A stretch of DNA of 8,308 nucleotides from DASQPA01 sp035644215 (GCA_035644215.1 DASQPA010000391.1:1-8308); one strand, 5' to 3'. Counted from the first letter of the stretch, positions 1 to 6,637 are shown. Notes: generated from the sequence alone by a model not told the origin. Program-made: numbers and translations.

Positions 1-1374
1 CTCGGCGACGTTCAGGTAGCGGTTGCCCCACTCCTTGAAGCTCCAGGGATTCACCCGGTCGGTCAGGGTCTCGTAGGGCAGGTCGCTCGTCCAGCCGAGG
101 GCGTCCTTGGCGTAGGCGTTGAACATGGCGGTGAAGGGACCCTGGATCGCCGCGTAGCTGGGATCGAAGTCGGGCCGCTCCCCGGCCGCCTCGCGGTCGG
201 CGCCGACGAAACGGCTGTCGAGCCGGCCCACGGTCTGCCGGCGGTCGCGCAGCAGCTCCTTGTCGAAGGCGAAGATGACCGGCCGCAGGTTGGCGGACTC
301 CAGGTACTGCGGCGAGAGGCCGGTCAGGCGTGAGAGCTTGGCCGCCACGTCGCGCCGCTCCTCGGGCGAGAGCCGGCTCCCCTTCATCAGGGCGAGCGTG
401 TACTCGCCGGCCGCGAAGCGCTCCGCCTCGGCGAGGGCGGTTTTCAGGTCGCCCTGGAGATCGGCCGGCAGCCGCTTGTGGTACCAGGCGGTCGCCGTGT
501 AGGTGGGGAGGAAGAGCGGATAGGGGAGATCGTTGCCGACGTCGAAACGGGCGGTCTCGAAGTTGAGGATCGTCGACAGGAGGACGATGCCGTTCAGGTA
601 CATGCCGTCCCGCTCCTGGAGGTAGCGCGAGAGGGCGGCGGCGCGGGTGGTGCCGTAGCTCTCGCCGGCCAGGAACTTGGGGGAGGCCCAGCGCCCGAAG
701 CGGCCGGTATAGAGGCGGATGACCTCGCCCACCGATTCGACGTCCCCGGTGACCCCGTGGTACGGCTTGGGGTCCCCCCCCGGCACGGCGCGGGAGAAGC
801 CGGTCGAGACCGGATCGATGAAGAGGAGGTCGGTGACGTCCAGGAGCGAGGCGTCGTTGTCGACCAGCTGGTAGGGGGGCGGGAGGGCCATCCCCTCCTC
901 GTCCAGGAGCACCCGGCGGGGGCCGAAGGCGCCCAGGTGGAGCCAGATGGAGGACGAGCCCGGGCCGCCGTTGAAGGCGAAGGTGAGCGGCCGGTGCCCG
1001 AGGTCGGAGACGCCGTCTTTCGTGTAGGCGACGAAGAAGATCGAGGCTTTGGGGGTGCCGTCCTCCTCCTTGAGCAGGAGGGTGCCGGCGGTGGCCGTGT
1101 AGCGGACCTCCACGCCGCCGATCCGCGCCGTGTGATGGGTGACCGAGAGCTTCTCTTCCGGCTTCGGCCGGTCGGGATGGCTCTCCCGGGCCGGGGCGGG
1201 CCTGGCGACCGGTTCGCTCCGCGGAGCGTCCTCGTCCTCCTGGGCCGCCCGGGGGCGCGGCTGGGCGGCGGCGGTGACGGCGGCGGCGAGGCTCAAGACG
1301 GCGGCGAGCCCAAGGGCGAGGAACGCCCTCGGGGCACCGGGGTGTTCCTGGATGGGGATGGCGGGGATTCCCAT
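1..1374 (-). CDS. Secreted serine carboxypeptidase, peptidase family S10 (3' end off window)
   Basis: The window holds the first 458 codons, with no stop before the left edge. S10 enzymes remove C-terminal residues from peptides using a Ser-Asp-His triad on an alpha/beta-hydrolase fold. Seen here: an N-terminal hydrophobic stretch (about residues 14-37, rich in Ala/Leu, with an AAA-Q junction that would suit signal peptidase), a Pro/Arg/Glu-rich linker, the oxyanion-hole motif FNGGPGSS (Asn135 onward) and the nucleophile motif GESYG with Ser239. The sequence stops after SFKEWGNRYLNVAE; the catalytic Asp and His normally lie beyond this point, so they cannot be checked. S10 proteins of this bacterial type run to about 500 residues, so only a short C-terminal part is missing. 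The ATG at 1374 is chosen because AAGGAGGAG (minus strand, 1390-1382) lies 7 bases upstream. The protein is probably exported to periplasm or medium for peptide nutrition. It is transcribed divergently from the methyltransferase gene. Family assignment is firm; substrate is unknown. Confidence 0.93.
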   Translation of the reverse strand, partial: MGIPAIPIQEHPGAPRAFLALGLAAVLSLAAAVTAAAQPRPRAAQEDEDAPRSEPVARPAPARESHPDRPKPEEKLSVTHHTARIGGVEVRYTATAGTLLLKEEDGTPKASIFFVAYTKDGVSDLGHRPLTFAFNGGPGSSSIWLHLGAFGPRRVLLDEEGMALPPPYQLVDNDASLLDVTDLLFIDPVSTGFSRAVPGGDPKPYHGVTGDVESVGEVIRLYTGRFGRWASPKFLAGESYGTTRAAALSRYLQERDGMYLNGIVLLSTILNFETARFDVGNDLPYPLFLPTYTATAWYHKRLPADLQGDLKTALAEAERFAAGEYTLALMKGSRLSPEERRDVAAKLSRLTGLSPQYLESANLRPVIFAFDKELLRDRRQTVGRLDSRFVGADREAAGERPDFDPSYAAIQGPFTAMFNAYAKDALGWTSDLPYETLTDRVNPWSFKEWGNRYLNVAE

Positions 1375-1405
1375 GCGGCGTCTCCTCCTTTTTGCAAGGT
1401 GCGCC

Positions 1406-1411
1406 ATTATC
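1406..1411 (-). promoter_or_regulatory. Possible -10 element for the carboxypeptidase gene
   Basis: GATAAT on the minus strand matches the sigma-70 type -10 consensus at five of six positions. It would place the transcript start near 1399, just upstream of the strong ribosome binding site at 1390-1382. No convincing -35 element is visible at the usual distance, so this is a weak call. Confidence 0.25.
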
Positions 1412-1456
1412 TCCCGAGAACCCGGCCCTCCGGGAGGGTCGTATAGACTCCGGGCG

Positions 1457-3052
1457 GTGAGGGTCCGCCAGCGCCGCTTCGTCCTTGAACGCAACCGCCG
1501 CCTCTCCGCGTCCCGGCTCTGGCAGCTGCAACGCAATTTCTTTGAGCAGCAGGGGGGACAGGCCTGGACCACGGGCACGGTCCCGCACTACATCACCAGC
1601 AATCCCTGGATCGCGGACGCCTATGCCAAGGTGATCTTCGCCTGGCTGGGGGACCTCTGCGCCTCCCCGGAGACCCTCGACCTCGCACAACCTTTCTACG
1701 TCGTCGAGCTGGGCTGCGGCTCGGGCCGCTTCGCCTACCACTTCCTCCTCCGCTTCTTCGACCGGCTCTCCCGCTCGCGGCTCGCCGAGCTGCCGGTCCG
1801 CTACGTGCTGACCGACTTCACCGAATACAACCTGGATCTCCTGCGCAACCACCCGGCCCTCCAGCCGCTGGTCGCGGCGGGGCTCCTCGACTTCGCCCGC
1901 TACGACGCCGGCACGGACGTGGAGATCGCGCTCACCCACTCCGGCGAGACGCTCACCCCCGGCGCCGTCGCCAACCCCCTGGCGGTGATCGCCAACTACG
2001 TCTTCGACGGCATCCCTCAGGACGCCTTCACCGTCCGCGCCGGGCACCTCTACGAGAGCCTCGTAACCCTGAGCGCCGCCCAGCCGGAGGCCGATCTCGA
2101 CGAGCCGGCGCTCCTGGAGAGAATCGATCTCGGCTGGAAACATCGCCCGGTGTCTTCCGGCTCGCCCGGCTACTACGGCGAGGCCGACCTCGACCGCATC
2201 CTCGCCGAGTACTCGGCGGAGCTGCCGGAGACGACCGTGCTCCTCCCCGTCGCGGCGCTCGCCTGTTTGCGCCACTTGGATCGCCTGTCGGGAGGCCGGC
2301 TGCTCCTCCTCTCCGGCGACAAGGGTTCGAGCAGCGCGGCATCGCTCGCCGGCCGCGCCGAGCCGCTCCTCGAGAGGCACGGCAGCTTCTCGTTCGGCGT
2401 CAACTATCATGCCATCGGCCGCTGGTTCGCCCACCGGGGAGGGGAGCTCCTCTCCGCCTCCTATGAGTCCGCCAACCTGAACGTCTCGGCCGGCCTCCTT
2501 GGGTCTCCCCCGGACGGCTGGGTGGAGACCCGGCTGGCCTTCGAGGACGCCATCGAGCGGCGAGGGCCGGACGATTTCTTCTCGGTCAAGAAGGGGATCG
2601 AGGCGACCTATGAGAGCTGGAGCCTGGAGCGGCTCCTCGGCTGGCTGCGCCTCTCCGGCTGGGACCACAACGTCTTCCTCGGCTGCTTTCCGGTGCTGCT
2701 CCGCCAGGTCGGCGGGGCGTCCGAGCCGCTCAAGGCCGAGCTGGCCGTGGCGGCGCGGCGGATCTGGGAGAGCTACTTCCCCCTGCGCGAGCCGTGGGAC
2801 CTGCCCTTCCACCTCGGGGTGCTGCTCGTCGCGCTGTCGCAGCCAGCCGAGGCGGTCGAGCTCTTCGGGCATTCGCTGCGGCTCTATGGTCCGGAGCCGA
2901 CGACGGCCTTCAACCTGGCGCTCTGCCATCATCTCCTGGGCGACCGGAAGGAAGCGCTCGCCTGGATCGAACAGGCGCTCGCGGCGGACCCGGAGCTCGA
3001 AGGGGGGGAGGCGCTGCGGCAGGAGATTGGGGGTGCCAGGAGTGGTGGGTGA
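1457..3052 (+). CDS. SAM-dependent methyltransferase-like protein with C-terminal TPR repeats
   Basis: The product is 531 residues from the GTG start. Residues 81-92 (YVVELGCGSGRF) form a textbook class I methyltransferase motif I for binding S-adenosylmethionine, and YVLTDF at 116-121 supplies the acidic strand-2 residue expected to contact the cofactor ribose. A later segment, PLAVIANYVFDGIPQDAF, resembles the post-motif strand and the NE-x-x-D-x-x-P region of MidA/NDUFAF7-type protein methyltransferases; that link is inference. The last 85 residues contain two TPR-like helix pairs (about 448-480 and 481-513, the second with AFNLALCHHLLGDRKEALAWIEQAL), suggesting protein binding. There is no signal peptide or membrane segment, so it is probably cytosolic. 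The open frame extends upstream to 1139, but that part is antisense to the carboxypeptidase coding region and is rejected. GTG 1457 is the first in-frame start clear of that gene; its ribosome binding site is poor (GGGAGGG is about 18 bases away), so the start is uncertain. The substrate is unknown. Confidence 0.85.
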   Translation: MRVRQRRFVLERNRRLSASRLWQLQRNFFEQQGGQAWTTGTVPHYITSNPWIADAYAKVIFAWLGDLCASPETLDLAQPFYVVELGCGSGRFAYHFLLRFFDRLSRSRLAELPVRYVLTDFTEYNLDLLRNHPALQPLVAAGLLDFARYDAGTDVEIALTHSGETLTPGAVANPLAVIANYVFDGIPQDAFTVRAGHLYESLVTLSAAQPEADLDEPALLERIDLGWKHRPVSSGSPGYYGEADLDRILAEYSAELPETTVLLPVAALACLRHLDRLSGGRLLLLSGDKGSSSAASLAGRAEPLLERHGSFSFGVNYHAIGRWFAHRGGELLSASYESANLNVSAGLLGSPPDGWVETRLAFEDAIERRGPDDFFSVKKGIEATYESWSLERLLGWLRLSGWDHNVFLGCFPVLLRQVGGASEPLKAELAVAARRIWESYFPLREPWDLPFHLGVLLVALSQPAEAVELFGHSLRLYGPEPTTAFNLALCHHLLGDRKEALAWIEQALAADPELEGGEALRQEIGGARSGG

Positions 3053-3149
3053 GAACACGGCGGCCACGAAGCAAGTGAGCAAAACTGACAATAAGTCCCT
3101 GAACGATCACCATATGGGAGGGCAATTCGGTCAGGTGAGCAGAGTTGAT
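3053..3149. other. Intergenic tail between methyltransferase gene and Fic remnant
   Basis: No gene, terminator hairpin with T-tract or repeat is visible. A minus-strand frame stays open across it as a continuation of the Fic remnant frame, but resemblance to Fic proteins ends near 3150, so this is probably spacer or unrecognisable decay. Confidence 0.5.
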
Positions 3150-3446
3150 GTACATCTGCCGGAACAGAACGAGCGTGGGCAGCCAATCTCCCCGCATCGC
3201 CACAGCGCCGTATTCTTCACTCGGTCTGGGCGAAGACGCAGAACGGCGGTAGGCCGTACCGCATTGCAATGCTGTTGACCCAAAGCCGAGCAGTGCGTCA
3301 TTTGCGTTGGCGAAGGGGTGAATGCGTACCCACTCCGGTGTGCCCATGCACGCCCGCAGCCGTCCGGCTCACGCGGCGGATGCCTAGATGCTTCTCGTAC
3401 CAGTCGTACATCTTGCCGGGTCTTCCGCCTTGAAGATCCCCCCGAG
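3150..3446 (-). pseudogene. Decayed Fic-family (AMPylase-type) gene remnant
   Basis: Reading the minus strand and stitching frames gives a recognisable Fic protein core in the correct order. Segments: IFKAEDPA (3437-3414); MYDWYEKHLGIRRVS and on to GVHG (3411-3343); TPEWVRIHPFANAN (3341-3300); RTARLWVNSIAMRYGLPPF (3297-3241); RLRP (3238-3227); RPSEEYGAVAMRGDW and then PTLVLFRQMY (3227-3150, frame resumed by 3224). Fic domains transfer AMP or related groups to target proteins through the motif HPFx(D/E/A)GNGR. Here the motif reads HPFANAN followed by RTARLW after loss of one base inside the NGR codons, and the first Gly of GNGR is Ala. Four apparent one-base deletions and one apparent one-base insertion separate the segments, so no functional product is expected. 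The start of the gene is missing: recognisable sequence stops near 3446, where AT-rich sequence begins. The orientation is opposite to the genes on both sides. Frame-stitched identity is strong; sequencing error is unlikely to explain five shifts in 300 bases while neighbours are intact. Confidence 0.85.
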
Positions 3447-3594
3447 GCCGCAGGTTATGCTATAAAAGCGCTCTAGCTTGCTGCCAGTAGAAATATGTAA
3501 ATATCTTGCTGTCTCATTAGCAGCCAGGAGAAGGGTCTTGTATAGCTTCGTGAGTGTAGCAATTGAATTCGTGCGTCTCCGGGCCTATGCTACG
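3447..3594. other. AT-rich patch upstream of nitrilase gene
   Basis: This stretch is much richer in A and T than anything else in the window (for example around 3484-3510 and 3541-3570). The plus-strand nitrilase frame is open back to 3478, with possible alternative starts at TTG 3538 (close behind AGGAGAAGGG at 3526-3535), GTG 3550 and GTG 3571. A minus-strand frame of about 50 codons is also open here and is continuous with the IFKAEDPA segment of the Fic remnant, but it has A/T-rich codons and no clear start or similarity that I recognise. It most likely carries the promoter region of the nitrilase gene and marks a change in sequence origin. Confidence 0.45.
3563..3591 (+). promoter_or_regulatory. 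Possible sigma-70 type promoter before the nitrilase gene
   Basis: TTGAAT (3563-3568) and TATGCT (3586-3591) are separated by 17 bases, a good spacing. The -10 ends only three bases before ATG 3595, so transcription would start at or just inside that codon. It would suit a leaderless message only if initiation occurs unusually close to the -10, or it is chance in AT-rich sequence. Confidence 0.2.
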
Positions 3595-5190
3595 ATGGGA
3601 ACCCGAGACTATGAGGTGCTGGACTTGGCGGCTCATCTGTTCGCCCTCGCCTCGCAGCTTTTCGTCAATGAGGGGAGCCCGCGCCTGACCCTGGACCGCC
3701 CCCCGGCGGCTGCCGAAACCCTGGACGAGCTCCTCAAGCGCCTCGCTACCCTGTCGTCCGACCTCGACGCACAAGAATTCTACTGGACGCTCATCAGCGC
3801 TCTGGTACTCATTGAAAACGAACTCTGCAGCCGGCCGAGCGATGCGCTGGCTCTGCCCGGATCGACGCGCCTCCAGGAGCTATCCGCCGGGGACTTCCGC
3901 GGCATCGGCGGTGAGGTCCATCACTGGATCCGCCCGGCATCCGCCCTTACGAAGCTCCGGGATCAGCGTTTCGAATGGGCGAAGAACCCGCCGCCGGATC
4001 CCCAGCCCCACCCCGGAACCTATCTCTCACGGCTGGCGATGTATTGGGACTCGCAGCGGGAGGCCCCCGCCGGGCGGCGGACGCGGGTACACCGGTCCGT
4101 CCCTCTCGTCGACCAGAGCGGCCACGACGCGGCGCATCGCGGGTCCTTCCGCATCGCGCTCTGTCCCCTCGCCTGCGACGCTCATCCCCAGTTCGAGATC
4201 GATCCGCGTGGCGACCTGTTCTACGCCTGGGAACCCCACAGTATGCGGAACCCGGATCTTCTGCACGAGCATCTCCGCGACCTTGTCCGGGCGGCCAGGG
4301 AACAGAAGGTCCACCTCCTAGTCCTGCCCGAGCTCATGGTGCACACCGACGCGCGTGAGGTGCTCAGGTCCTTGCTGCGGGAACGTGGATCGCTGTGGCC
4401 CTATGGCGTTATCGCCGGCAGCTTCCACGTCTGGCGAGGGGGAACCGGGGACGGCACCGAGAGGATTCGCGTCAATGAGTCTCTGCTTCTCGACCACTTC
4501 GGTAGGCCTCTCCTGTCGCATTGGAAGAGGGGGCAGTTCCGCGTCCTGGACCGGCACGTCGACGCCATGCCCGCGTTCTTCCCGTCCCGGCCGGCAAAGT
4601 TGAAGCGGAAAATCCGTGAGGACATCTCCTGGGGCAGCTGTCTGGAAGTCCTCGAGACTTCGCTGGGGCGTCTCGCTGTGCTCATCTGCGCCGACGGAAT
4701 CGACATCGACACACACCACCATTTCCTACCGGTCGTCAAGAGCCTGCGCCCCGACCTCCTCTTCATCGTCGCCATGTCCCCCGAGACGGAGCCGTTCGAG
4801 CGGGTTTTCAAGGATCTGAGCGCCTGCCGGATCGGCACGGTTTTTGTGAACGCCGACTGTGTCTGCCAGCCCGCAAGTGGGAAGAAGGCATCGCAGCGCC
4901 CGGCGGGCGACCCGGCTAGCTTCGAGCCTGACATGGCCGCGGACCCCCTCCTTTCGTACTGGGACCTGGCGTTATACGAGCCCGGAGAGGCTCCCGCGAC
5001 GCGAGTCTCCTGGCGGAAAAGCCACGGCGACGGCGGGCCCAAGTGCTACTCCTTCCTCCGGGGCGGCTGGCTGCCACTGCCGCCGCGCGAGGGCTCCGAA
5101 ATCTTCTGGCTCACTCGACCGGATGGTCCACCTCTCGGTCTAGGCTTCGACCTTGGGCACCACTGGCGCTTCTCTGCGGCGCAGGAATGA
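3595..5190 (+). CDS. Nitrilase-superfamily (CN-hydrolase) protein with unknown N-terminal region
   Basis: From ATG 3595 the product has 531 residues. The C-terminal part, from about residue 184 (SFRIALCPLA), is a CN-hydrolase fold. The triad is visible in order: Glu246 in LLVLPELMV, Lys311 in SHWKRGQF and Cys365 in LAVLICADGI. In this superfamily Cys attacks a nitrile or amide carbon, Glu acts as base and Lys stabilises the intermediate; the enzymes cleave C-N bonds or transfer acyl groups. Later segments RPDLLFIVAMSPETEPF and IGTVFVNADCV fit the strands following the nucleophile. Residues 1-183 are predicted mostly helical (DLAAHLFALASQLF, EFYWTLISALVLIENEL) and match no family I can name. 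No signal peptide or transmembrane helix is evident, so it is probably cytosolic. The start is uncertain: the frame is open to 3478 and no candidate has an ideal ribosome binding site; ATG 3595 marks where GC-rich coding character begins. The gene follows a dead Fic gene and precedes a regulator/sensor pair. Substrate and role are unknown. Confidence 0.85.
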   Translation: MGTRDYEVLDLAAHLFALASQLFVNEGSPRLTLDRPPAAAETLDELLKRLATLSSDLDAQEFYWTLISALVLIENELCSRPSDALALPGSTRLQELSAGDFRGIGGEVHHWIRPASALTKLRDQRFEWAKNPPPDPQPHPGTYLSRLAMYWDSQREAPAGRRTRVHRSVPLVDQSGHDAAHRGSFRIALCPLACDAHPQFEIDPRGDLFYAWEPHSMRNPDLLHEHLRDLVRAAREQKVHLLVLPELMVHTDAREVLRSLLRERGSLWPYGVIAGSFHVWRGGTGDGTERIRVNESLLLDHFGRPLLSHWKRGQFRVLDRHVDAMPAFFPSRPAKLKRKIREDISWGSCLEVLETSLGRLAVLICADGIDIDTHHHFLPVVKSLRPDLLFIVAMSPETEPFERVFKDLSACRIGTVFVNADCVCQPASGKKASQRPAGDPASFEPDMAADPLLSYWDLALYEPGEAPATRVSWRKSHGDGGPKCYSFLRGGWLPLPPREGSEIFWLTRPDGPPLGLGFDLGHHWRFSAAQE

Positions 5191-5220
5191 ACAGCGCAGG
5201 AGAACCGTTAGAAAAGAGAA

Positions 5221-5245
5221 AGGAGCCCCTTGTTGTTGGGTTCCT
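5221..5245 (+). terminator. Weak terminator-like hairpin after the nitrilase gene
   Basis: AGGAGCCC (5221-5228) can pair with GGGTTCCT (5238-5245), giving eight pairs with one G-U and a nine-base loop. It lies 30 bases after the nitrilase stop. No run of T follows, so intrinsic termination is doubtful. Confidence 0.25.
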
Positions 5246-5258
5246 GAAGGAGTAGTAT
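5230..5258 (+). promoter_or_regulatory. Possible promoter for the winged-helix/sensor operon
   Basis: TTGTTG (5230-5235) and TAGTAT (5253-5258) are spaced by 17 bases. The match to sigma-70 consensus is only partial (three of six and four of six). If used, it would give an RNA leader of about 240 bases carrying the hairpins at 5268, 5367 and 5389. Confidence 0.2.
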
Positions 5259-5267
5259 ACCGAAAAT

Positions 5268-5287
5268 CAGCCGTCTCTAACCGGCTG
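5268..5287 (+). repeat. Small inverted repeat
   Basis: CAGCCG (5268-5273) and CGGCTG (5282-5287) are perfect inverted copies around an eight-base loop. It could be a small RNA hairpin or a protein-binding palindrome; no flanking evidence decides between these. Confidence 0.35.
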
Positions 5288-5366
5288 TCCTGGAGTCCGA
5301 GGGTCCCGCCTGGGGCCGGGGACTAGAGGTGAAACCGAACTTGTCGCGATCCGGCCAAGGAAGGCT

Positions 5367-5385
5367 CCCCGGAGCTGCTCCGGGG
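5367..5385 (+). repeat. Stable 8-bp GC-rich hairpin in leader
   Basis: CCCCGGAG (5367-5374) pairs perfectly with CTCCGGGG (5378-5385) around the three-base loop CTG. No T-run follows, so it is not an intrinsic terminator. It sits 117 bases upstream of the winged-helix start codon and is followed three bases later by another inverted repeat. Confidence 0.5.
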
Positions 5386-5388
5386 CGT

Positions 5389-5413
5389 GGATCATCTCGA
5401 ACCGGAATGATCC
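5389..5413 (+). repeat. Inverted repeat adjacent to the GC-rich hairpin
   Basis: GGATCAT (5389-5395) and ATGATCC (5407-5413) are perfect inverted copies with an 11-base centre. It may be a second RNA stem stacked on the preceding one, or an operator for a dimeric DNA-binding protein such as the winged-helix product encoded 90 bases downstream; the latter is speculation. Confidence 0.4.
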
Positions 5414-5502
5414 AGCCGATCCGGAGCCTGAGCCGCCGCCCGCCTGGCAGGCTGCTTCGTCTGATGCAGGCATCTCCGACAGCTGGACGGAGGAACGATC
5501 CG

Positions 5503-6624
5503 ATGACCGAACCGATGCTTCCGAGGCGTCCTTCCGACGACCTGCTGGAGCTCAAAGACCAGCTCCTCGGGGAGCTGGAGCGGCTGGAAAAGGAAGGCGA
5601 GGATGCCGGTGAGCCCTGGCTCTTCCGCGCCTACCTCCAGCACGCGCAGACCCTGGCTTGGCAGGAAGTGGCGGAGGGCAAGCTGGGCATCCCGCGCCAG
5701 ATCCTCGACTGCCTGCTTGAGGTGCAGCCCGTGGTCGACGCCAACAGCCCGGAGACGCTCACGCCGGCGGCGCGGGCCGCTCTCGAGGTCGACGCCGTGA
5801 TCCGCTCCCTGTATACGGCGGCGCAGGCCATGGAGGAGGTACAGGCCTCGCTGCGTTTGGCCGACGACCACTCCGAGACCGAGCGCGCCGTCCTTCAGGT
5901 TCTCTTGGACAACCGCGGCACCTACCTGCGCCGCGGCGATGTCTACGAGCAGATGGCGCCGGATCAACGCCCGACGGCTCCCCGCATCGGCCAGATCCTG
6001 GCGGAACTCTATCATCAAGGCCTGCTCCTGCGGGTCCACGGCCGCGCCCAGGGGAGTTCGAAGGCGTCGTTCTACACGCTTTCGCCCAAGGGATTCGAGA
6101 TGTGCGCCCGGCTCAAACTGCGGGAGCAGGAACGGCCGGGAGCGGAGCTGCCCCAGCACAGGCTACAGACCTTGGTCGAGATCGTCCTCGACCCGACGCG
6201 GGAAGCAGCCGAGCGGAGCATCGCCCGGGGCGTGCTCGCCAGCCATAGCGCGGGCGCGAAGGGGGAGCGAATCCTCGCCACGCTCGAGGACGCGGCAGCC
6301 GGCCCCGAGAGCCAGAACGAGGAGGTCCGCCAGCTCTTCGACGACGTCATGCGGGAGGTCCTGCTCACCAAGAGGAGCATCGAATCCCTGTCCGGAAGCG
6401 AGGTGGGGGCGGGCGTCCTCGTCTTCGAGAGGCAGGACCCTTCCCGCCTTGCCCAGCCTGAGTACGACGTCGTCAGGGAGCTGACCGAGAGAGGAATGGA
6501 ACCGCCAGCGAGGGAGATCAGGGACCCCGTGGGCAGGAAGCGTGTACGCCACATGCGAGAGGTCCATCGAGCCGCTCTGCTCGCCGCGCTTCTCGCCGAG
6601 AGGAGCGCGTCGTCCGCGGCTTGA
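5503..6624 (+). CDS. Winged-helix domain protein of unknown function
   Basis: The product has 373 residues. ATG 5503 is chosen because GGAGGA (5489-5494) precedes it by eight bases; the open frame further upstream looks non-coding. Residues about 1-120 are helical and acidic (LLELKDQLLGELERLEKE is coiled-coil-like) and unrecognised. Residues about 122-206 read as a winged helix-turn-helix: SETERAVLQVLLDNRGTYL, then RRGDVYEQM, a recognition-helix-like TAPRIGQILAELYHQGLL and a basic wing ending in FYTLSPKGFEM, similar in layout to MarR/PadR-type DNA-binding domains. Residues about 210-373 are mostly helical, contain no motif I know and end in a basic and then Ala-rich tail. It is probably a DNA-binding regulator or an adaptor using the winged helix for protein contact. 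The next gene starts 13 bases after its stop, so the two are surely co-transcribed. Confidence 0.75.
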   Translation: MTEPMLPRRPSDDLLELKDQLLGELERLEKEGEDAGEPWLFRAYLQHAQTLAWQEVAEGKLGIPRQILDCLLEVQPVVDANSPETLTPAARAALEVDAVIRSLYTAAQAMEEVQASLRLADDHSETERAVLQVLLDNRGTYLRRGDVYEQMAPDQRPTAPRIGQILAELYHQGLLLRVHGRAQGSSKASFYTLSPKGFEMCARLKLREQERPGAELPQHRLQTLVEIVLDPTREAAERSIARGVLASHSAGAKGERILATLEDAAAGPESQNEEVRQLFDDVMREVLLTKRSIESLSGSEVGAGVLVFERQDPSRLAQPEYDVVRELTERGMEPPAREIRDPVGRKRVRHMREVHRAALLAALLAERSASSAA

Positions 6625-6637
6625 GGGGAGGTCATCG

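Larger units (their letters stand above)
5191..5502 (+). other. Structured intergenic region before the winged-helix gene
   Basis: No convincing gene lies here; the frame of the next gene is open back to GTG 5329, but that segment is Arg/Pro-rich low-complexity translation and lacks a ribosome binding site. The region contains four inverted repeats listed separately, three of them short and one very stable, and may form a leader for the downstream operon or the trailer of the nitrilase transcript. Confidence 0.5.

Noticed and set aside
1424..1440. Short hairpin (CCCTC-CGG-GAGGG) in the divergent gap
   Set aside because: Five to seven pairs in a GC-rich background are expected by chance, and no T-run follows on either strand, so it is not reported as a terminator or operator.
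478..1446. Long plus-strand open frame of 322 codons
   Set aside because: It is antisense to the carboxypeptidase gene, which has a signal peptide, NGGPGSS and GESYG motifs and a strong ribosome binding site. The plus-strand translation is Gly/Arg/Glu/Val-rich with no recognisable domain.
1139..1456. N-terminal extension of the methyltransferase frame to an upstream ATG at 1139
   Set aside because: It would overlap the 5' end of the carboxypeptidase gene antisense, and its translation is low-complexity Ala/Gly/Arg sequence. Methyltransferase-like sequence begins only after about 1457.
2910..3347. Minus-strand 145-codon open frame as an intact gene
   Set aside because: Only part of it matches Fic proteins, the rest is out of frame or runs antisense into the methyltransferase C-terminus. 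It is better described as one frame of a pseudogene.
3478..3594. N-terminal extension of the nitrilase frame to TTG 3478
   Set aside because: The codons are AT-rich, unlike the rest of the gene, and there is no ribosome binding site near 3478. Starts at 3538 or 3550 remain possible, but ATG 3595 fits the change in composition better.
5329..5502. N-terminal extension of the winged-helix protein to GTG 5329
   Set aside because: The translation is Arg/Pro/Gly-rich with no domain character, it includes the strong hairpins, and ATG 5503 has a well-placed GGAGGA site.
5392..6159. Minus-strand open frame of 255 codons
   Set aside because: It is a shadow of the winged-helix gene; the translation is Arg/Gln/Leu-rich and has no family resemblance, and it would run across the intergenic hairpins.
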